DNA from: [Eubacterium] infirmum
Lineage (GTDB): Bacteria; Bacillota; Clostridia; Peptostreptococcales; Anaerovoracaceae
Reading direction: 5' to 3'
DNA length: 64,000 bases
NCBI GenBank assembly: GCA_900450455.1
Contig: UGGN01000001.1
Span: forward strand, 682,001-746,000
Part shown: positions 56,158 through 64,000 of the stretch, piece after piece
How the letters are laid out: the number at the start of each line of letters is the position of its first letter
Numbering within the stretch: position 1 is the first letter of the stretch
Program-made: the position numbers and the translations under genes
The notes under the pieces: model-generated
The model's database searches: none
What the model was told of the DNA's origin: nothing
The model's input: the letters and a program-made list of their open reading frames with translations, nothing else

Positions 56158-56236
56158 TTCATCAACACTTTTTGTCCTATAGCCCAAAATTTAATAAAGA
56201 TATCCCTAGCCAATTTGGCTAGGGATATCTTTTGCG

Positions 56237-56312
<76 letters not shown>

Positions 56313-56342
56313 ATATTAAATTGTTCTGAAACTTACCGAAAG

Positions 56343-56431
56343 TGGTGCCGGTGACCGGGGTCGAACCGGTACGATCGGTGAGGATCACGGGATTTTAAGT
56401 CCCGGGCGTCTGCCAATTCCGCCACACCGGC
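56343..56431 (-). tRNA. tRNA-Leu (TAA)
   Basis: 89 bases with a long variable arm. The anticodon TAA lies in CCGGGACTTAAAATCCCG. Acceptor GCCGGTG pairs with CACCGGC; CCA is encoded. It lies 30 bases from tRNA-fMet and 7 bases from tRNA-Asn, so the three are co-transcribed. Confidence 0.95.
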
Positions 56432-56438
56432 GAAAAAG

Positions 56439-56513
56439 TGGCTCCGAGAGTGGGGCTCGAACCCACAGCCTACCGGTTAACAGCCGGTTGCTCCACCATT
56501 GAGCTATCTCGGA
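56439..56513 (-). tRNA. tRNA-Asn (GTT)
   Basis: 75 bases with anticodon GTT in CCGGCTGTTAACCGG. Acceptor TCCGAGA pairs with TCTCGGA; the discriminator base is G and CCA is encoded. It is the first tRNA gene of the cluster. An AT-rich stretch beyond it (56514-56580) probably holds the promoter. Confidence 0.95.
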
Positions 56514-56781
56514 ATACCTAATATATTGCGTCAACAACAATATATATTATACGGTAGGCACATGTATTTGTCAATAAAAAAATACATGCGAATCTAATTC
56601 CGATTGATAATGTTATTAACATTCACCGTTTAAATATGCACAATCTCTTGAAAGCTATTATCTTTTGAGGCACAATGACTATAAGAACAAGGTTTATCGA
56701 AACTTTATATGATAGGGGGATGTTCAGTCTTGATGGTTTTTTTTCACCAGTTATTTTTCATATTTACTCAGGAGGTTTTAT
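56514..56781. promoter_or_regulatory. Divergent intergenic region between the tRNA cluster and nhaC
   Basis: 268 bases with no gene. AT-rich runs next to the tRNA genes suggest their promoter on the minus strand; CAGGAGG at 56769-56775 is the ribosome site of the antiporter gene. A short frame (56709 onward) ends inside nhaC in another phase and is not a gene. Confidence 0.4.
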
Positions 56782-58245
56782 ATGGAAACAGGAAAGAAAC
56801 GTCTAGAATTCTATGGTGGCGCTGGAGTCTCTCTTTTGCCATTCGTGATTTTTATCATCACGATAATTATCACAACATTTGTTTGGGGATCAATTTCTGA
56901 TGGTGCGCTTTGGGTGCCAGCTTTCTTAGCGCTTTTGATTCCTTTCTTTCTATCAAAGGACAAAAAGCAGTATTCACAGGTTGTTATCTCAGGCATGGCG
57001 AGTGAAGAATGCTTAGTTCCTATTGTTTGTTGGATCTTTGCCGGTGTATTCTCGAGAGTCTTGAGGGTTTCAGGACTTGCTGCAGGAATAGCAGGTGTGG
57101 CTGCAAATGCGGGTGTTGGTCCTACGATGTTTTTGATAATCACTTTCCTTGCTTCTGCAGTCTTTGCAACAGCTTCAGGGACGGGCTTTGGAACTATTGC
57201 AGCAGGTATGGGTGTGCTTTATCCGGCAGGCGTTGCGCTAGGATGCAATCACCCACTGCTTGCGGGTGCAATTATTTCAGGTGCGGCATTTGGTGATAAT
57301 CTTGCACCTATTTCAGATACAACTATTTGTTCTGCAGCAACTCAGGGTGTTGATGTACCGGGTGTTGTAAGATCAAGACTCAAGTATAGCATTATTTCAT
57401 GTGCGATTTCAATTCCGATATTCATAATAGTAAGCATGGTGCTCGGACCTGATAAGAATGGAGTCTCAGAGAATGCCAGCTACAATCCTTTGACGCTAAT
57501 TATGCTCATACCTGTAGCTATAACAATATATATTGCGATAAAGTCGGGCGATATTATAATCGCGACATCCATAGGTATAATCATTGCTATTGTATTTGCA
57601 GTTCCCGCGGGACTTATTGATTTGATTCATATTGATTCCGATTCGACAATCCCTGCGGTATTCTCGGTTAGTGGTGAGGGTCTTGAGCGTGTGGTTGGAG
57701 GCGTTCTCTATGATGGTATTGCCGGCATGATTCAGGTTATAGTTTTGGCACTACTGCTCTTTGGCTCTATAAACATTATGAGACAGGGAGAGGGCGACCT
57801 TGTAATCCTTAATGGACTTGGAAGAATCGCAAAGACAGCTACAGGAGCAGAGTTTGTAATTTCCGCAATGGTTATCATTTTATCGGGTATCATGGGACTG
57901 AATGCACCTGCAATTTTGGCAGTAGGGGCTTCGTTTGCCAAGCCGCTATCAAAGCAGCACGGCATTTCACCTTACAGAACTGCGAACCTCATGGACGCAC
58001 AATCAAACACCTTGGCTTATTGCTTACCATGGACACCGGCGGTTGTTTACACGCTAGGTTTTGCTAAGGATTCCGGTGCACCACTCACAGGTGTGCAGAT
58101 TATGCCTATGACAATTTACTGCTTCGTAATGTTTGTCGTTATGACTGTATCAATCATCCTTAAGCTTGGAAGAAGAGACTTCATGGATAAACTTACACCG
58201 GAGATTAGAGCGGAGTACGATCACGAGGATTATGTAGCAAAATAA
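56782..58245 (+). CDS. NhaC-family Na+/H+ antiporter
   Basis: A 487-residue protein with about 12 membrane segments. AAFGDNLAPISDTT (near 172) is a hallmark of the NhaC family, and VFATASGTGFGTIAAG also fits. It exchanges sodium for protons, or a related pair such as malate/lactate, across the membrane. CAGGAGG precedes the ATG. It is a single-gene unit with a terminator after it. Family known; ion not proven. Confidence 0.88.
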   Translation: METGKKRLEFYGGAGVSLLPFVIFIITIIITTFVWGSISDGALWVPAFLALLIPFFLSKDKKQYSQVVISGMASEECLVPIVCWIFAGVFSRVLRVSGLAAGIAGVAANAGVGPTMFLIITFLASAVFATASGTGFGTIAAGMGVLYPAGVALGCNHPLLAGAIISGAAFGDNLAPISDTTICSAATQGVDVPGVVRSRLKYSIISCAISIPIFIIVSMVLGPDKNGVSENASYNPLTLIMLIPVAITIYIAIKSGDIIIATSIGIIIAIVFAVPAGLIDLIHIDSDSTIPAVFSVSGEGLERVVGGVLYDGIAGMIQVIVLALLLFGSINIMRQGEGDLVILNGLGRIAKTATGAEFVISAMVIILSGIMGLNAPAILAVGASFAKPLSKQHGISPYRTANLMDAQSNTLAYCLPWTPAVVYTLGFAKDSGAPLTGVQIMPMTIYCFVMFVVMTVSIILKLGRRDFMDKLTPEIRAEYDHEDYVAK

Positions 58246-58266
58246 ATCCATAATTCAATGAAAAAG

Positions 58267-58309
58267 AAAGATAGAAGCCGAGTTTTTGCCTCAGTTTCTA
58301 TCTTTTTTT
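58267..58309 (+). terminator. Terminator after the antiporter gene
   Basis: AAAGATAGAA (58267-58276) and TTCTATCTTT (58296-58305) form a perfect 10-bp stem followed by TTTT. Confidence 0.85.
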
Positions 58310-58423
58310 GATACATCAAAGCCGGCTGCAAGCAAAAACTCAAAGCTATGAAGCTCATCAAAATATGGTATAATATTAGCATCTATTTATTACGAAAGTT
58401 AAGCTTAATTGGGATGGTTATAT

Positions 58424-59539
58424 ATGAAAAAATATATTGTGTTGATAGCAGTTGGAATTGCTATTATGCTCTTGGCAGCATGCTCAGATCCTAAAGAGGA
58501 TAAGGCGAGAATTGATAGGTATCTCGACAATGTGTATGGGAAAAATGAGTATACCTTGGAGCAAAATCCAAAGAATAAGCGCTATTATATTGTCAGGCTC
58601 AAGAAATATCCGGGTTTAAAGTTCAATATTACGGTCTCACATCAGCCATTTATGGACTCGTTTGTATGGGATGATTTTGATGAGGTATTTACTGAGCATG
58701 TGATTAAGACTTTCCAATCTTCGACGGATATGGGAAAGGACCACATTGAGTTTTTGGATCCGGAACTCGTCTATTCAGCCCAAATAAAATCAATTGATGA
58801 ACTCAAAACCTCATATGACAGATTCATGGCCTTTATTAATATGGTGCGTGAGAAATATACCGCTTTGATCGATGTAGAGCGTTTGCCTTTGAGGTTTGAT
58901 ATCAGAGGAATCAGATTTAAGGGAGATGTAGATAAAGAAACCAGGTATATAGATATAGGTAAGGCAGAAAAAGGTAAGGTTAATGTAAAGAGCTTTGAAG
59001 AGTTATATGCAGATCTTGCACCAAAGGTTCAAACACATGCTGTGAATCCAAACGGAGTAAAACTTGGTTTAAGTTCGGCGCGTACATTTTTGATGGGAAG
59101 CGATACTTTTGAGGACTGCCTGTACAAGGTTATGGAGCTTGATAATCCGACAGGTGCTGATCTAAGCAGTATAGTTTTACAGCCGGGAGAGGTCAGCCAA
59201 ACTTATCTTTTGAAAAAGAAAGATGAGTATAGAGGAGGCGCAAGCATAGAGTTTCAGGTAAAGAATATGACAGATGCGCCCTGCTCGCTATATGATGCCA
59301 CTTTGTATAAGATGGTAGTATCAGGTTCTGATAAAATATTTATCAAAGATAAGTCGGTAGAGCTAATTTACGACGAGCGTAGAGAATGGGTTGATCCGTA
59401 TAAAGCTTTTAATATATCAAAACCAAAGACCGCGCAGGAAAAGGCGGAGGGCGTTGTCTACAAAAATACAAAAGTTCTCTTTATGCAATCCCAATATACA
59501 AAGGACATATATCAAGTTGTCGTGACCTTTATTCCGTAG
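58424..59539 (+). CDS. Lipoprotein of unknown function
   Basis: A 371-residue protein starting MKKYIVLIAVGIAIMLLAACSDP: a signal peptide with lipobox LAAC, so the mature protein is lipid-anchored outside. The rest is soluble, with repeated charged stretches, and I recognise no domain. The start at 58424 gives a normal signal peptide; a longer frame from 58409 adds MGWLY. TATAAT at 58368-58373 may be its -10 box. Its neighbours downstream are small membrane and soluble proteins of unknown role. Confidence 0.75.
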   Translation: MKKYIVLIAVGIAIMLLAACSDPKEDKARIDRYLDNVYGKNEYTLEQNPKNKRYYIVRLKKYPGLKFNITVSHQPFMDSFVWDDFDEVFTEHVIKTFQSSTDMGKDHIEFLDPELVYSAQIKSIDELKTSYDRFMAFINMVREKYTALIDVERLPLRFDIRGIRFKGDVDKETRYIDIGKAEKGKVNVKSFEELYADLAPKVQTHAVNPNGVKLGLSSARTFLMGSDTFEDCLYKVMELDNPTGADLSSIVLQPGEVSQTYLLKKKDEYRGGASIEFQVKNMTDAPCSLYDATLYKMVVSGSDKIFIKDKSVELIYDERREWVDPYKAFNISKPKTAQEKAEGVVYKNTKVLFMQSQYTKDIYQVVVTFIP

Positions 59540-59602
59540 CATAGCATATCAAGTAGAGACTAAGGCGAAGTAAAGCAAATTATATTTTTAAGTGAGATGA
59601 AC

Positions 59603-60115
59603 ATGGAGAAATACGAATTTACAGCAACAACATCAAAGTCAGACATCATCATAGGCTTCGCATTTCCGGCAATGCTGATGCTACCGATTCTTGCAATAAA
59701 TCTAACTTTGTTTTATCTTGGCCCTGATAATTTCATTAAAGAAAATCCGTTGTTCCTATATTTAATTATCATAATATTCATGGCAGGTGTTTTTCTTTTG
59801 ATTAGAAAAGTACAAGAAAGACTGATAAAGAAGTACAGCGTGGAGATTTACGGCAATAGCATAAGGATTTGGCTAGGAAACGATAAGATTCTATCCGGTA
59901 TTATTAGAGATTGCAAGCTTAGTATCAAAATGGACGGTGTAAATGCAAAATCCATTAACCTGAATATATATACCGACAGTGGAAATATCAAATTAAGAGC
60001 CAGGGCTAAGGAGTTTAGGAAGATAACGGGAGTGATGACTCGTAACCCTCTGGGAACAAGTGAGATGCGTGATATGGATGAGATTTATTCTTTAGCGCAA
60101 AAGATAAGGATGTAG
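59603..60115 (+). CDS. Membrane protein of unknown function, PH-like
   Basis: About 170 residues with two membrane segments (IIGFAFPAMLMLPILAINLTLFYL and LFLYLIIIIFMAGVFLLI), then a beta-rich soluble part (KYSVEIYGNSIRIWLGNDKIL, SINLNIYTDSGNIKLRARAKEF) that looks like a bacterial PH-type domain. An ATG at 59597 is also possible. It lies three bases before the next gene, with which it is probably co-translated. Confidence 0.65.
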   Translation: MEKYEFTATTSKSDIIIGFAFPAMLMLPILAINLTLFYLGPDNFIKENPLFLYLIIIIFMAGVFLLIRKVQERLIKKYSVEIYGNSIRIWLGNDKILSGIIRDCKLSIKMDGVNAKSINLNIYTDSGNIKLRARAKEFRKITGVMTRNPLGTSEMRDMDEIYSLAQKIRM

Positions 60116-60117
60116 AA

Positions 60118-60675
60118 ATGGCAAGATACGAGCCGGGTGCAATTTATAAAATAGACGGTGAAGAAAGAACTTACTACGCTAGGCTTTTGACACAGGACAC
60201 ATATGGGATATTTGAGCCTTTTGAAGGAGAAATAAGCGAAGAGATGTTTTCGAAGCTAGGGTACAGGCTTTATATTTGTACCGGAAGCTTTGCAGTAAAA
60301 AGGGGATTTTGGGTGAAACTTATACCGTCTCCCGATAAGACGGATAGCGAGAGATGGAGCAGGCCTCCTTACCTTGTTAATTTTCTCCCTTGGAATATAG
60401 AAGAATCTGTAGAAGCTTGCGTTTCACATAACAGAAGCGGAAATACCGAGATAATAGATAGAAAAAAGTACATCAAATACCTCAAGCAAGGATTTATATC
60501 CGTTATAATGCCGAGATACGAACTCATACCTAATTATTTGGACAGAGTGTATGATAACTGGCCGGAAAGTGAAATCCTTGGAGACCTTGAGTTTACAAAC
60601 GGTACATTAGAACATAGAAGAAAGCAAATCGAGGCTCTAAAGAAGCTGGGCTATGATGTTTCCTATTATGAATAA
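60118..60675 (+). CDS. Imm26-like immunity protein
   Basis: A 185-residue soluble protein. YEPGAIYKIDGEERTYYARLL at the start, followed by IFEPFEGEIS and a later GFWVKLIPSP, resembles Imm26 immunity proteins of polymorphic-toxin systems, which begin with a GDIF/GxIY-type strand and YARVL. The match is by eye. No toxin gene is in view, so if correct it is an orphan immunity gene. Start ATG 60118 comes directly after the previous stop (TAGAAATG). Confidence 0.5.
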   Translation: MARYEPGAIYKIDGEERTYYARLLTQDTYGIFEPFEGEISEEMFSKLGYRLYICTGSFAVKRGFWVKLIPSPDKTDSERWSRPPYLVNFLPWNIEESVEACVSHNRSGNTEIIDRKKYIKYLKQGFISVIMPRYELIPNYLDRVYDNWPESEILGDLEFTNGTLEHRRKQIEALKKLGYDVSYYE

Positions 60676-60743
60676 AATTAGAGAATGTATCTGTCGAAAG
60701 CTGCAGTTTTAGACGTAATAATTTATACAAAGGGAATACTTAA

Positions 60744-61463
60744 ATGGAAAAGGAAATCAAATTTCATAGTATTTATTACAGGTACTTCATATTCATTTTG
60801 ATGTTTGCACTTTCAACTTTTTATGTAATCGCATACCACGAAGTAGGCAATAATATGGTAGAATTCGGCTTCGGAGAATTCAAAATAAGCATGAGCCCGT
60901 ATCAGTATACATACCGGGGATTTGTTATTCTGATAGTTATAAGTATTTTTTTGCATTTTGCAATCTGGAAGTTTTCGGTCGGGAAATCGGGCATATACAT
61001 CAAAAAGATAAACATAACCGTGCCATGGGAAGACGTTGATGCAGTGGCTCACGTATGGATAAATGAGGCTAGCAGGGGCCATTCAAATAAACTCTTTCTA
61101 TACAATAGAAAGAGCCTGGTAATCTACAGAAAAAACATGAAACCGATATGCATCTACAACATTTCACTTCTCAGTATCTTTTTGATAAAACTAATGAGAC
61201 CGCAGATACGTAGCAATATTTTGATTGCAAGCACAGCGACTCTGCTTAATATTTTGCTAAATGTAATCTTGCTTTGCGCAGGTTTGTTTTGGCACTACGA
61301 TACAAAAAGTATAGGAATGTTACTTGCATTTATCGCAGTTTATGCTATCAAAGCACTCGTTGTGCCACTAGTTCTTACGGCTCATCAAAATGCAATTCAC
61401 GGCAAGGTGCTTGCTCATGATGGAATACCGGAAAGAGATAGAACAAAGGCTATCAAAATATAG
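60744..61463 (+). CDS. Membrane protein of unknown function
   Basis: A 239-residue protein with an N-terminal pair of membrane segments, a soluble PH-like stretch (GIYIKKINITVPWEDVDAVAHVWI) and two C-terminal membrane segments. It shares this layout loosely with the protein at 59603-60115, so the two may be distant relatives. AAAGGGAA lies upstream. Function unknown. The aldehyde dehydrogenase gene starts 17 bases after its stop. Confidence 0.65.
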   Translation: MEKEIKFHSIYYRYFIFILMFALSTFYVIAYHEVGNNMVEFGFGEFKISMSPYQYTYRGFVILIVISIFLHFAIWKFSVGKSGIYIKKINITVPWEDVDAVAHVWINEASRGHSNKLFLYNRKSLVIYRKNMKPICIYNISLLSIFLIKLMRPQIRSNILIASTATLLNILLNVILLCAGLFWHYDTKSIGMLLAFIAVYAIKALVVPLVLTAHQNAIHGKVLAHDGIPERDRTKAIKI

Positions 61464-61480
61464 CGAAATTGGAGATAGAT

Positions 61481-62887
61481 ATGGAAGATATAAACATCAG
61501 ATTGGATGAACTTCTACAGAAACAAAAGGACTACTTTAGAACCGGGGAGACCGGTGAAATAGAGTTTAGAATATCAAAGCTGAAGCGCCTAAAGAAGGCC
61601 ATCAAAATCTACGAGCAAAAGCTTCTGGATGCCCTCAGAAAGGATCTTGGAAAACCTGAGCAGGAGAGCTATTTTAGCGAGGTGGGTGTAATATACGGAA
61701 GTATTGACCTATTTATAAAGAACCTGGCAAAGTGGACTAAACCAAAGAGTGTTAATACGCCTATTGTACAGTATGGCGAAAGCTATATAGAGTATGAGCC
61801 TTATGGTAGCGTGCTTATAATAGTTCCTTTTAACTATCCTTTCCAGCTTGCAATGGAGCCGCTGATCGGAGCGATTGCATCCGGAAACACGGCAGTCGTA
61901 AAGCCGAGTGAGCTTGCGCCGGAAACCGAAAAAGTCATATCGGATATCATAAGGGAGGCTTTTGACGAAAGCCACGTCGCATCTGTGTGCGGTGGCGTAG
62001 ATGTGATTACCAAGCTCCTTAGCCTGCGCTTTGACTACATATTCTTTACGGGAAGCGTACGCGTGGGTAAAATTGTCATGGAAGCCGCTGCAAAGAACCT
62101 TACTCCTGTTACGCTTGAGCTGGGTGGAAAGAGTCCGGTATTCATAGATGAAAACTTTGATATCAAGCTTGCGGCAAAGCGCATAGCGTGGGGAAAGTTT
62201 CTGAATAACGGACAGACCTGCATAGCGCCGGACTACGTGCTGGTTCATGAGAGCATAAAGCTTGCTTTGATAGAGGAACTCAAAACCGTAATCCACGAGC
62301 ACTACGGCGAAAATATAAAGGAAAATCCGGACTACGGTCGTATAATAAATGAGAAGCAGGCGGGAAGACTTGCAAAAATACTAGAAAGTGATAAGGAATT
62401 CGTTGTCTTCGGCGGGGACTTTGATGTAGAACAAAGGTATATAGCGCCGAGCCTACTTGATTTAGGTGAGCTTGGCGATTCCCATATAAGCGAAAGTGCA
62501 GCCATGGAGGATGAAATCTTCGGACCTATACTTCCAATAATTTCATATGGGAATTTGGATAATGCTGTCGATAAGGTTAGAGACGGCGAAAAGCCTCTTG
62601 CAATGTATATTTTCTCAAAGGATAAAGAATATATAGAGAGTGTAAAGAGCAGAATATCAAGTGGAAATATTACAATTAACGACACTGTGAAGCATGTTTC
62701 TATAGATAGCCTGCCTTTTGGTGGAGTAGGTCATTCGGGTATGGGTTCCTATCACGGGAAATACAGCATAGAGACATTTTCGCATAGACGTGGCATCTAC
62801 AGGAACAAAGCAAGATTCAACATCAAGCAGATTGCCCCACCATATAATGAAAAGGCCTTCGAATTTTTGAGAAAGCTGTTTAAGTAA
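61481..62887 (+). CDS. Aldehyde dehydrogenase (NAD(P)+-dependent)
   Basis: A 468-residue class 3-type aldehyde dehydrogenase that oxidises an aldehyde to a carboxylic acid. Catalytic cysteine is in NNGQTCIAPDYV, the general-base glutamate in VTLELGGKSPVF, and NAD-binding FTGSVRVGK. The C-terminal half keeps EIFGPILPI and FGGVGHSGMG. Length is typical. The start is ATG 61481 with GGAG seven bases upstream. YwdH/ALDH3-like proteins act on fatty or aromatic aldehydes; the substrate here is unknown. Confidence 0.92.
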   Translation: MEDINIRLDELLQKQKDYFRTGETGEIEFRISKLKRLKKAIKIYEQKLLDALRKDLGKPEQESYFSEVGVIYGSIDLFIKNLAKWTKPKSVNTPIVQYGESYIEYEPYGSVLIIVPFNYPFQLAMEPLIGAIASGNTAVVKPSELAPETEKVISDIIREAFDESHVASVCGGVDVITKLLSLRFDYIFFTGSVRVGKIVMEAAAKNLTPVTLELGGKSPVFIDENFDIKLAAKRIAWGKFLNNGQTCIAPDYVLVHESIKLALIEELKTVIHEHYGENIKENPDYGRIINEKQAGRLAKILESDKEFVVFGGDFDVEQRYIAPSLLDLGELGDSHISESAAMEDEIFGPILPIISYGNLDNAVDKVRDGEKPLAMYIFSKDKEYIESVKSRISSGNITINDTVKHVSIDSLPFGGVGHSGMGSYHGKYSIETFSHRRGIYRNKARFNIKQIAPPYNEKAFEFLRKLFK

Positions 62888-62917
62888 TAGTGCGAGGGAA
62901 GGAAGGACAATTTAGAG

Positions 62918-63571
62918 ATGAGCAAGGGAAAGCCAAGTAGAGAAGAGCTTCTAAATTTGATAAGAAATAATACTGAGTTAAATCACAGGCTCATGTGTGA
63001 CTGCGATATTTATTTTTTAGAGCAAAATCAGGACACGGAATTTCAGGGTCATGGAGAGATATTTTCTATGGAGGGAGAGGTATTTGCGCGTGACGGTAGT
63101 GGTGGCGAATTTCTTTTCCTTGAGGATGGAAGCATTGGTCTTATAAGCAGTGAAGGTGCTGTAGGCAGAGTTTCTGAAAGCTTAGATAAGCTTCTTGAGT
63201 TTTTAATCTGTGCCGGATGTATATCTGATTTCAATTGCAAATATTTCTATTGCAATGAGGAGCTTATTAAGAACTTTTGTGAAAAGTATATAGAAAAGCA
63301 AAGGGCGGATTGTCAGAAAGAGGGCTTTAGCTGGGATGAGAGCAGAGCTTCTTTGGCAAAAGAAATGTCGCTGGATTTCAATCCAAGCAGCTTCGCTGAG
63401 CTTGCGATGGAATTCTATAAATCCGCGACAAGAGAGCCCTTATTCACATGTAGATTTGGAAGTGGCGACGATGCATATGTATGCGACGGCATAATGTCTG
63501 ACATCGTCGGGCTTTGGACGAAAGAGCTCGTTGAAATGAGCGAGGAAGAGATACTAGCAATGGCTAAATAA
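62918..63571 (+). CDS. SUKH-like protein, possible immunity protein
   Basis: A 217-residue acidic protein. GGEFLFLEDGSIGLISSEGAVGRVSESLDKLLEFLI (read by parts) has the strand-helix pattern seen in SUKH (SMI1/KNR4) proteins, many of which are immunity proteins. The C-terminal half is helical and Cys-containing. GGAAGGA lies upstream. The match is by eye and unverified. Confidence 0.5.
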   Translation: MSKGKPSREELLNLIRNNTELNHRLMCDCDIYFLEQNQDTEFQGHGEIFSMEGEVFARDGSGGEFLFLEDGSIGLISSEGAVGRVSESLDKLLEFLICAGCISDFNCKYFYCNEELIKNFCEKYIEKQRADCQKEGFSWDESRASLAKEMSLDFNPSSFAELAMEFYKSATREPLFTCRFGSGDDAYVCDGIMSDIVGLWTKELVEMSEEEILAMAK

Positions 63572-63585
63572 TCAAGGAGAAAGTT

Positions 63586-63999
63586 ATGGAACTACGAATT
63601 CCTGAAGAGGGCAAAGCAGTCTATGTAGGTGAGGATGAAATCCTTTTAGCATACTATGGCAGTGAAATTGAGTTGCGTTTCAAAACCGAGCCGCCGCATG
63701 GCGATAGAATATATTCGGCAAGGCTTCCAATGCTGAACAAAGATTTACCCTTTTGTCTATATGGAAGAAATTTAGTTTTTCTGGATGCCTACTATCTGAT
63801 TGCAGAAACTGTTGAAACGGGGACGTGGTCGCCTATCACGAGCATGATAATCAATATACATAGCGGAAGCTATGCAGGCCTTGGAAGCTGGTATACGGAT
63901 GTAGAGCTTAAACATAGGGGCTTTAAGTTAAAGAATAGCTTTGATGGCAATTCGCTAAGGCTTAAAGACATAGATAAACTCGAATGGATAAAGTTTTGA
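63586..63999 (+). CDS. Hypothetical protein, possibly part of the immunity-like cluster
   Basis: A 137-residue protein rich in beta strands (GKAVYVGEDEILLAYYGSEIELRFKT, FLDAYYLIAETVETGTWSP). I recognise no family. AAGGAGAAAG precedes the ATG. It lies 14 bases after the SUKH-like gene, so the two are one operon. The stop codon is complete at the window edge. Confidence 0.6.
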   Translation: MELRIPEEGKAVYVGEDEILLAYYGSEIELRFKTEPPHGDRIYSARLPMLNKDLPFCLYGRNLVFLDAYYLIAETVETGTWSPITSMIINIHSGSYAGLGSWYTDVELKHRGFKLKNSFDGNSLRLKDIDKLEWIKF

Positions 64000-64000
64000 G

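Larger units (their letters stand above)
54842..56185 (-). mobile_element. IS256-family element, IS1249 group, complete
   Basis: 1,344 bases with perfect 27-base terminal inverted repeats (54842-54868 and 56159-56185, beginning GGGCTATAGGAC) and an 8-base target duplication AAAATTTA on both sides (54834-54841 and 56186-56193). It has one transposase gene. Both ends and the duplication are intact, pointing to a recent insertion. A partial copy of the repeat lies 70 bases inside the right end. Confidence 0.93.

Noticed and set aside
53423-56236. Exact right attachment site of the outer ICE
   Set aside because: The left end is outside the window, so no direct repeat can be compared, and two insertion sequences disturb the zone; the junction is left open.
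61709-62302. 197-codon minus-strand frame inside the aldehyde dehydrogenase gene
   Set aside because: Antisense to a complete enzyme with intact motifs; no start signal.

Overview
The window is low-G+C Firmicute DNA, probably from an anaerobic Clostridia-type host. The signs are AGGAGG-type ribosome sites, AT-rich codon use, Tn1549- and Tn916-type conjugative elements and a Gram-positive lipoprotein. I cannot name the species from sequence alone. There are three layers: (1) a Tn1549-type integrative conjugative element (ICE) from before base 1 to roughly 53.4 kb; (2) an apparently complete Tn916 with tet(M) at about 25,520-43,555, inserted inside an ABC-transporter gene of that ICE; (3) chromosome from about 56.2 kb, starting with three tRNA genes.

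ICE, left part (1-20.3 kb): the end of the mating-pore operon (TrbL/VirB6-like, small membrane protein, PrgI, VirB4 ATPase, NlpC/P60 hydrolase, DUF4315, DUF4366), then topoisomerase III, a 3,043-residue ArdC/methyltransferase/SNF2-helicase protein and an OB-fold ssDNA-binding protein. The MobP relaxase and MobC accessory protein face the other way, and a candidate oriT lies just upstream of mobC. The pore proteins would build the channel, the relaxosome would nick and lead DNA out, and TopB, helicase and SSB would process the strand. A second gene with its own strong ribosome site is embedded out of frame in the helicase gene.

ICE cargo (20.5-25.5 and 43.6-46 kb): an ECF transporter (S, T and fused double A subunits), an AraC-type regulator and two ABC half-transporters. 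The first half-transporter gene is cut by Tn916 at a run of five A bases, and removing the insert restores the reading frame exactly. Tn916 carries the standard set orf24 to orf13 (transfer), tet(M) with its attenuated leader, orf6, orf9, orf7, orf8, xis and int.

ICE, right part (46-53.4 kb): a sigma-like protein, a noncoding block that begins with an rRNA-type boxA, a DUF6870 protein, three tandem large serine recombinases and an ORF6N/PLD-like protein. A similar boxA-led noncoding block occupies the matching position in Tn916, between orf8 and xis. An IS200-type element, an orphan gene and an IS256-family (IS1249-group) element with perfect ends and an 8-bp target duplication follow. The ICE/chromosome junction must lie somewhere in 53.4-56.2 kb.

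Chromosome (56.2-64 kb): tRNA-fMet, tRNA-Leu and tRNA-Asn on the minus strand, an NhaC-family Na+/H+ antiporter, a lipoprotein, an aldehyde dehydrogenase, and several small proteins of which at least two resemble immunity proteins of polymorphic-toxin systems (Imm26-like and SUKH-like).
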